A DNA stretch of 5,345 bases, taken from NCBI GenBank assembly GCA_947630205.1, contig CANRGW010000088.1:1-5345 (forward strand), written 5' to 3'. The notes under the pieces are model-generated. The model saw nothing but the letters and a program-made list of their open reading frames with translations, did no database searches and was not told the origin of the DNA. A program made the position numbers and the translations under genes. This stretch comes from an uncultured Bacilli bacterium (GTDB lineage: Bacteria > Bacillota_I > Bacilli_A > RF39 > UBA660). Each line of letters begins with the position of its first letter. Positions within the stretch are counted from its first letter, which is position 1. Positions 5,339 to 5,345 of the stretch are shown here, in pieces.

Positions 5339-5345
5339 ATATTAT

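Overview
The window comes from a very A+T-rich bacterium. Lysine is mostly AAA, isoleucine ATT/ATA, and the intergenic DNA is almost all A and T. Shine-Dalgarno sites of the GAAAGG/AGAGG type, vegetative TATAAT promoters and the protein families present point to a low-G+C Bacillota or Mycoplasmatota-like lineage, plausibly an uncultured gut anaerobe. This assignment is an inference. All seven tryptophans are encoded by TGG and none by an in-frame TGA, so the standard bacterial code applies. An oxygen-sensitive class III ribonucleotide reductase indicates anaerobic life.

Layout, left to right: (1) Positions 166-1299 (+) encode a sugar kinase of the aminoglycoside-phosphotransferase fold that closely resembles N-acetylhexosamine 1-kinase (NahK). 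It has its own promoter and an intrinsic terminator that folds around its stop codon. (2) Positions 1300-1602 are a gene-free A/T-rich spacer with possible operator or leader structures. (3) Positions 1603-2073 (+) encode a small protein made of two tandem Cro/C1-type helix-turn-helix domains. (4) Positions 2063-2698 (-) encode a Crp/Fnr-family regulator that converges on the previous gene with an 11-nt tail overlap. (5) Positions 2699-2832 are a divergent control region. (6) Positions 2833-4959 (+) encode nrdD, the complete anaerobic ribonucleoside-triphosphate reductase. (7) Positions 4967-5338 (+) encode nrdG, its radical-SAM activase, whose reading frame stops early next to the window edge.

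The most informative part is the Crp/Fnr-nrdD divergent region. A perfect 7-bp inverted repeat (TGTTGCA-AA-TGCAACA) is centred 41.5 bp upstream of the start predicted for nrdD from an extended -10 box. That is the classical class II activator position, and no good -35 box accompanies it. The same palindrome contains the candidate -35 of the regulator's own promoter. The simplest model is that the regulator activates nrdDG and represses itself from one operator. NrdG makes the glycyl radical on NrdD, and NrdD then supplies dNTPs without oxygen. The kinase and the double-HTH gene show no evident functional link to this module.

I see no RNA genes, CRISPR arrays, insertion sequences or phage genes. 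Apart from the control logic at nrdDG, the window looks like ordinary chromosomal gene content.
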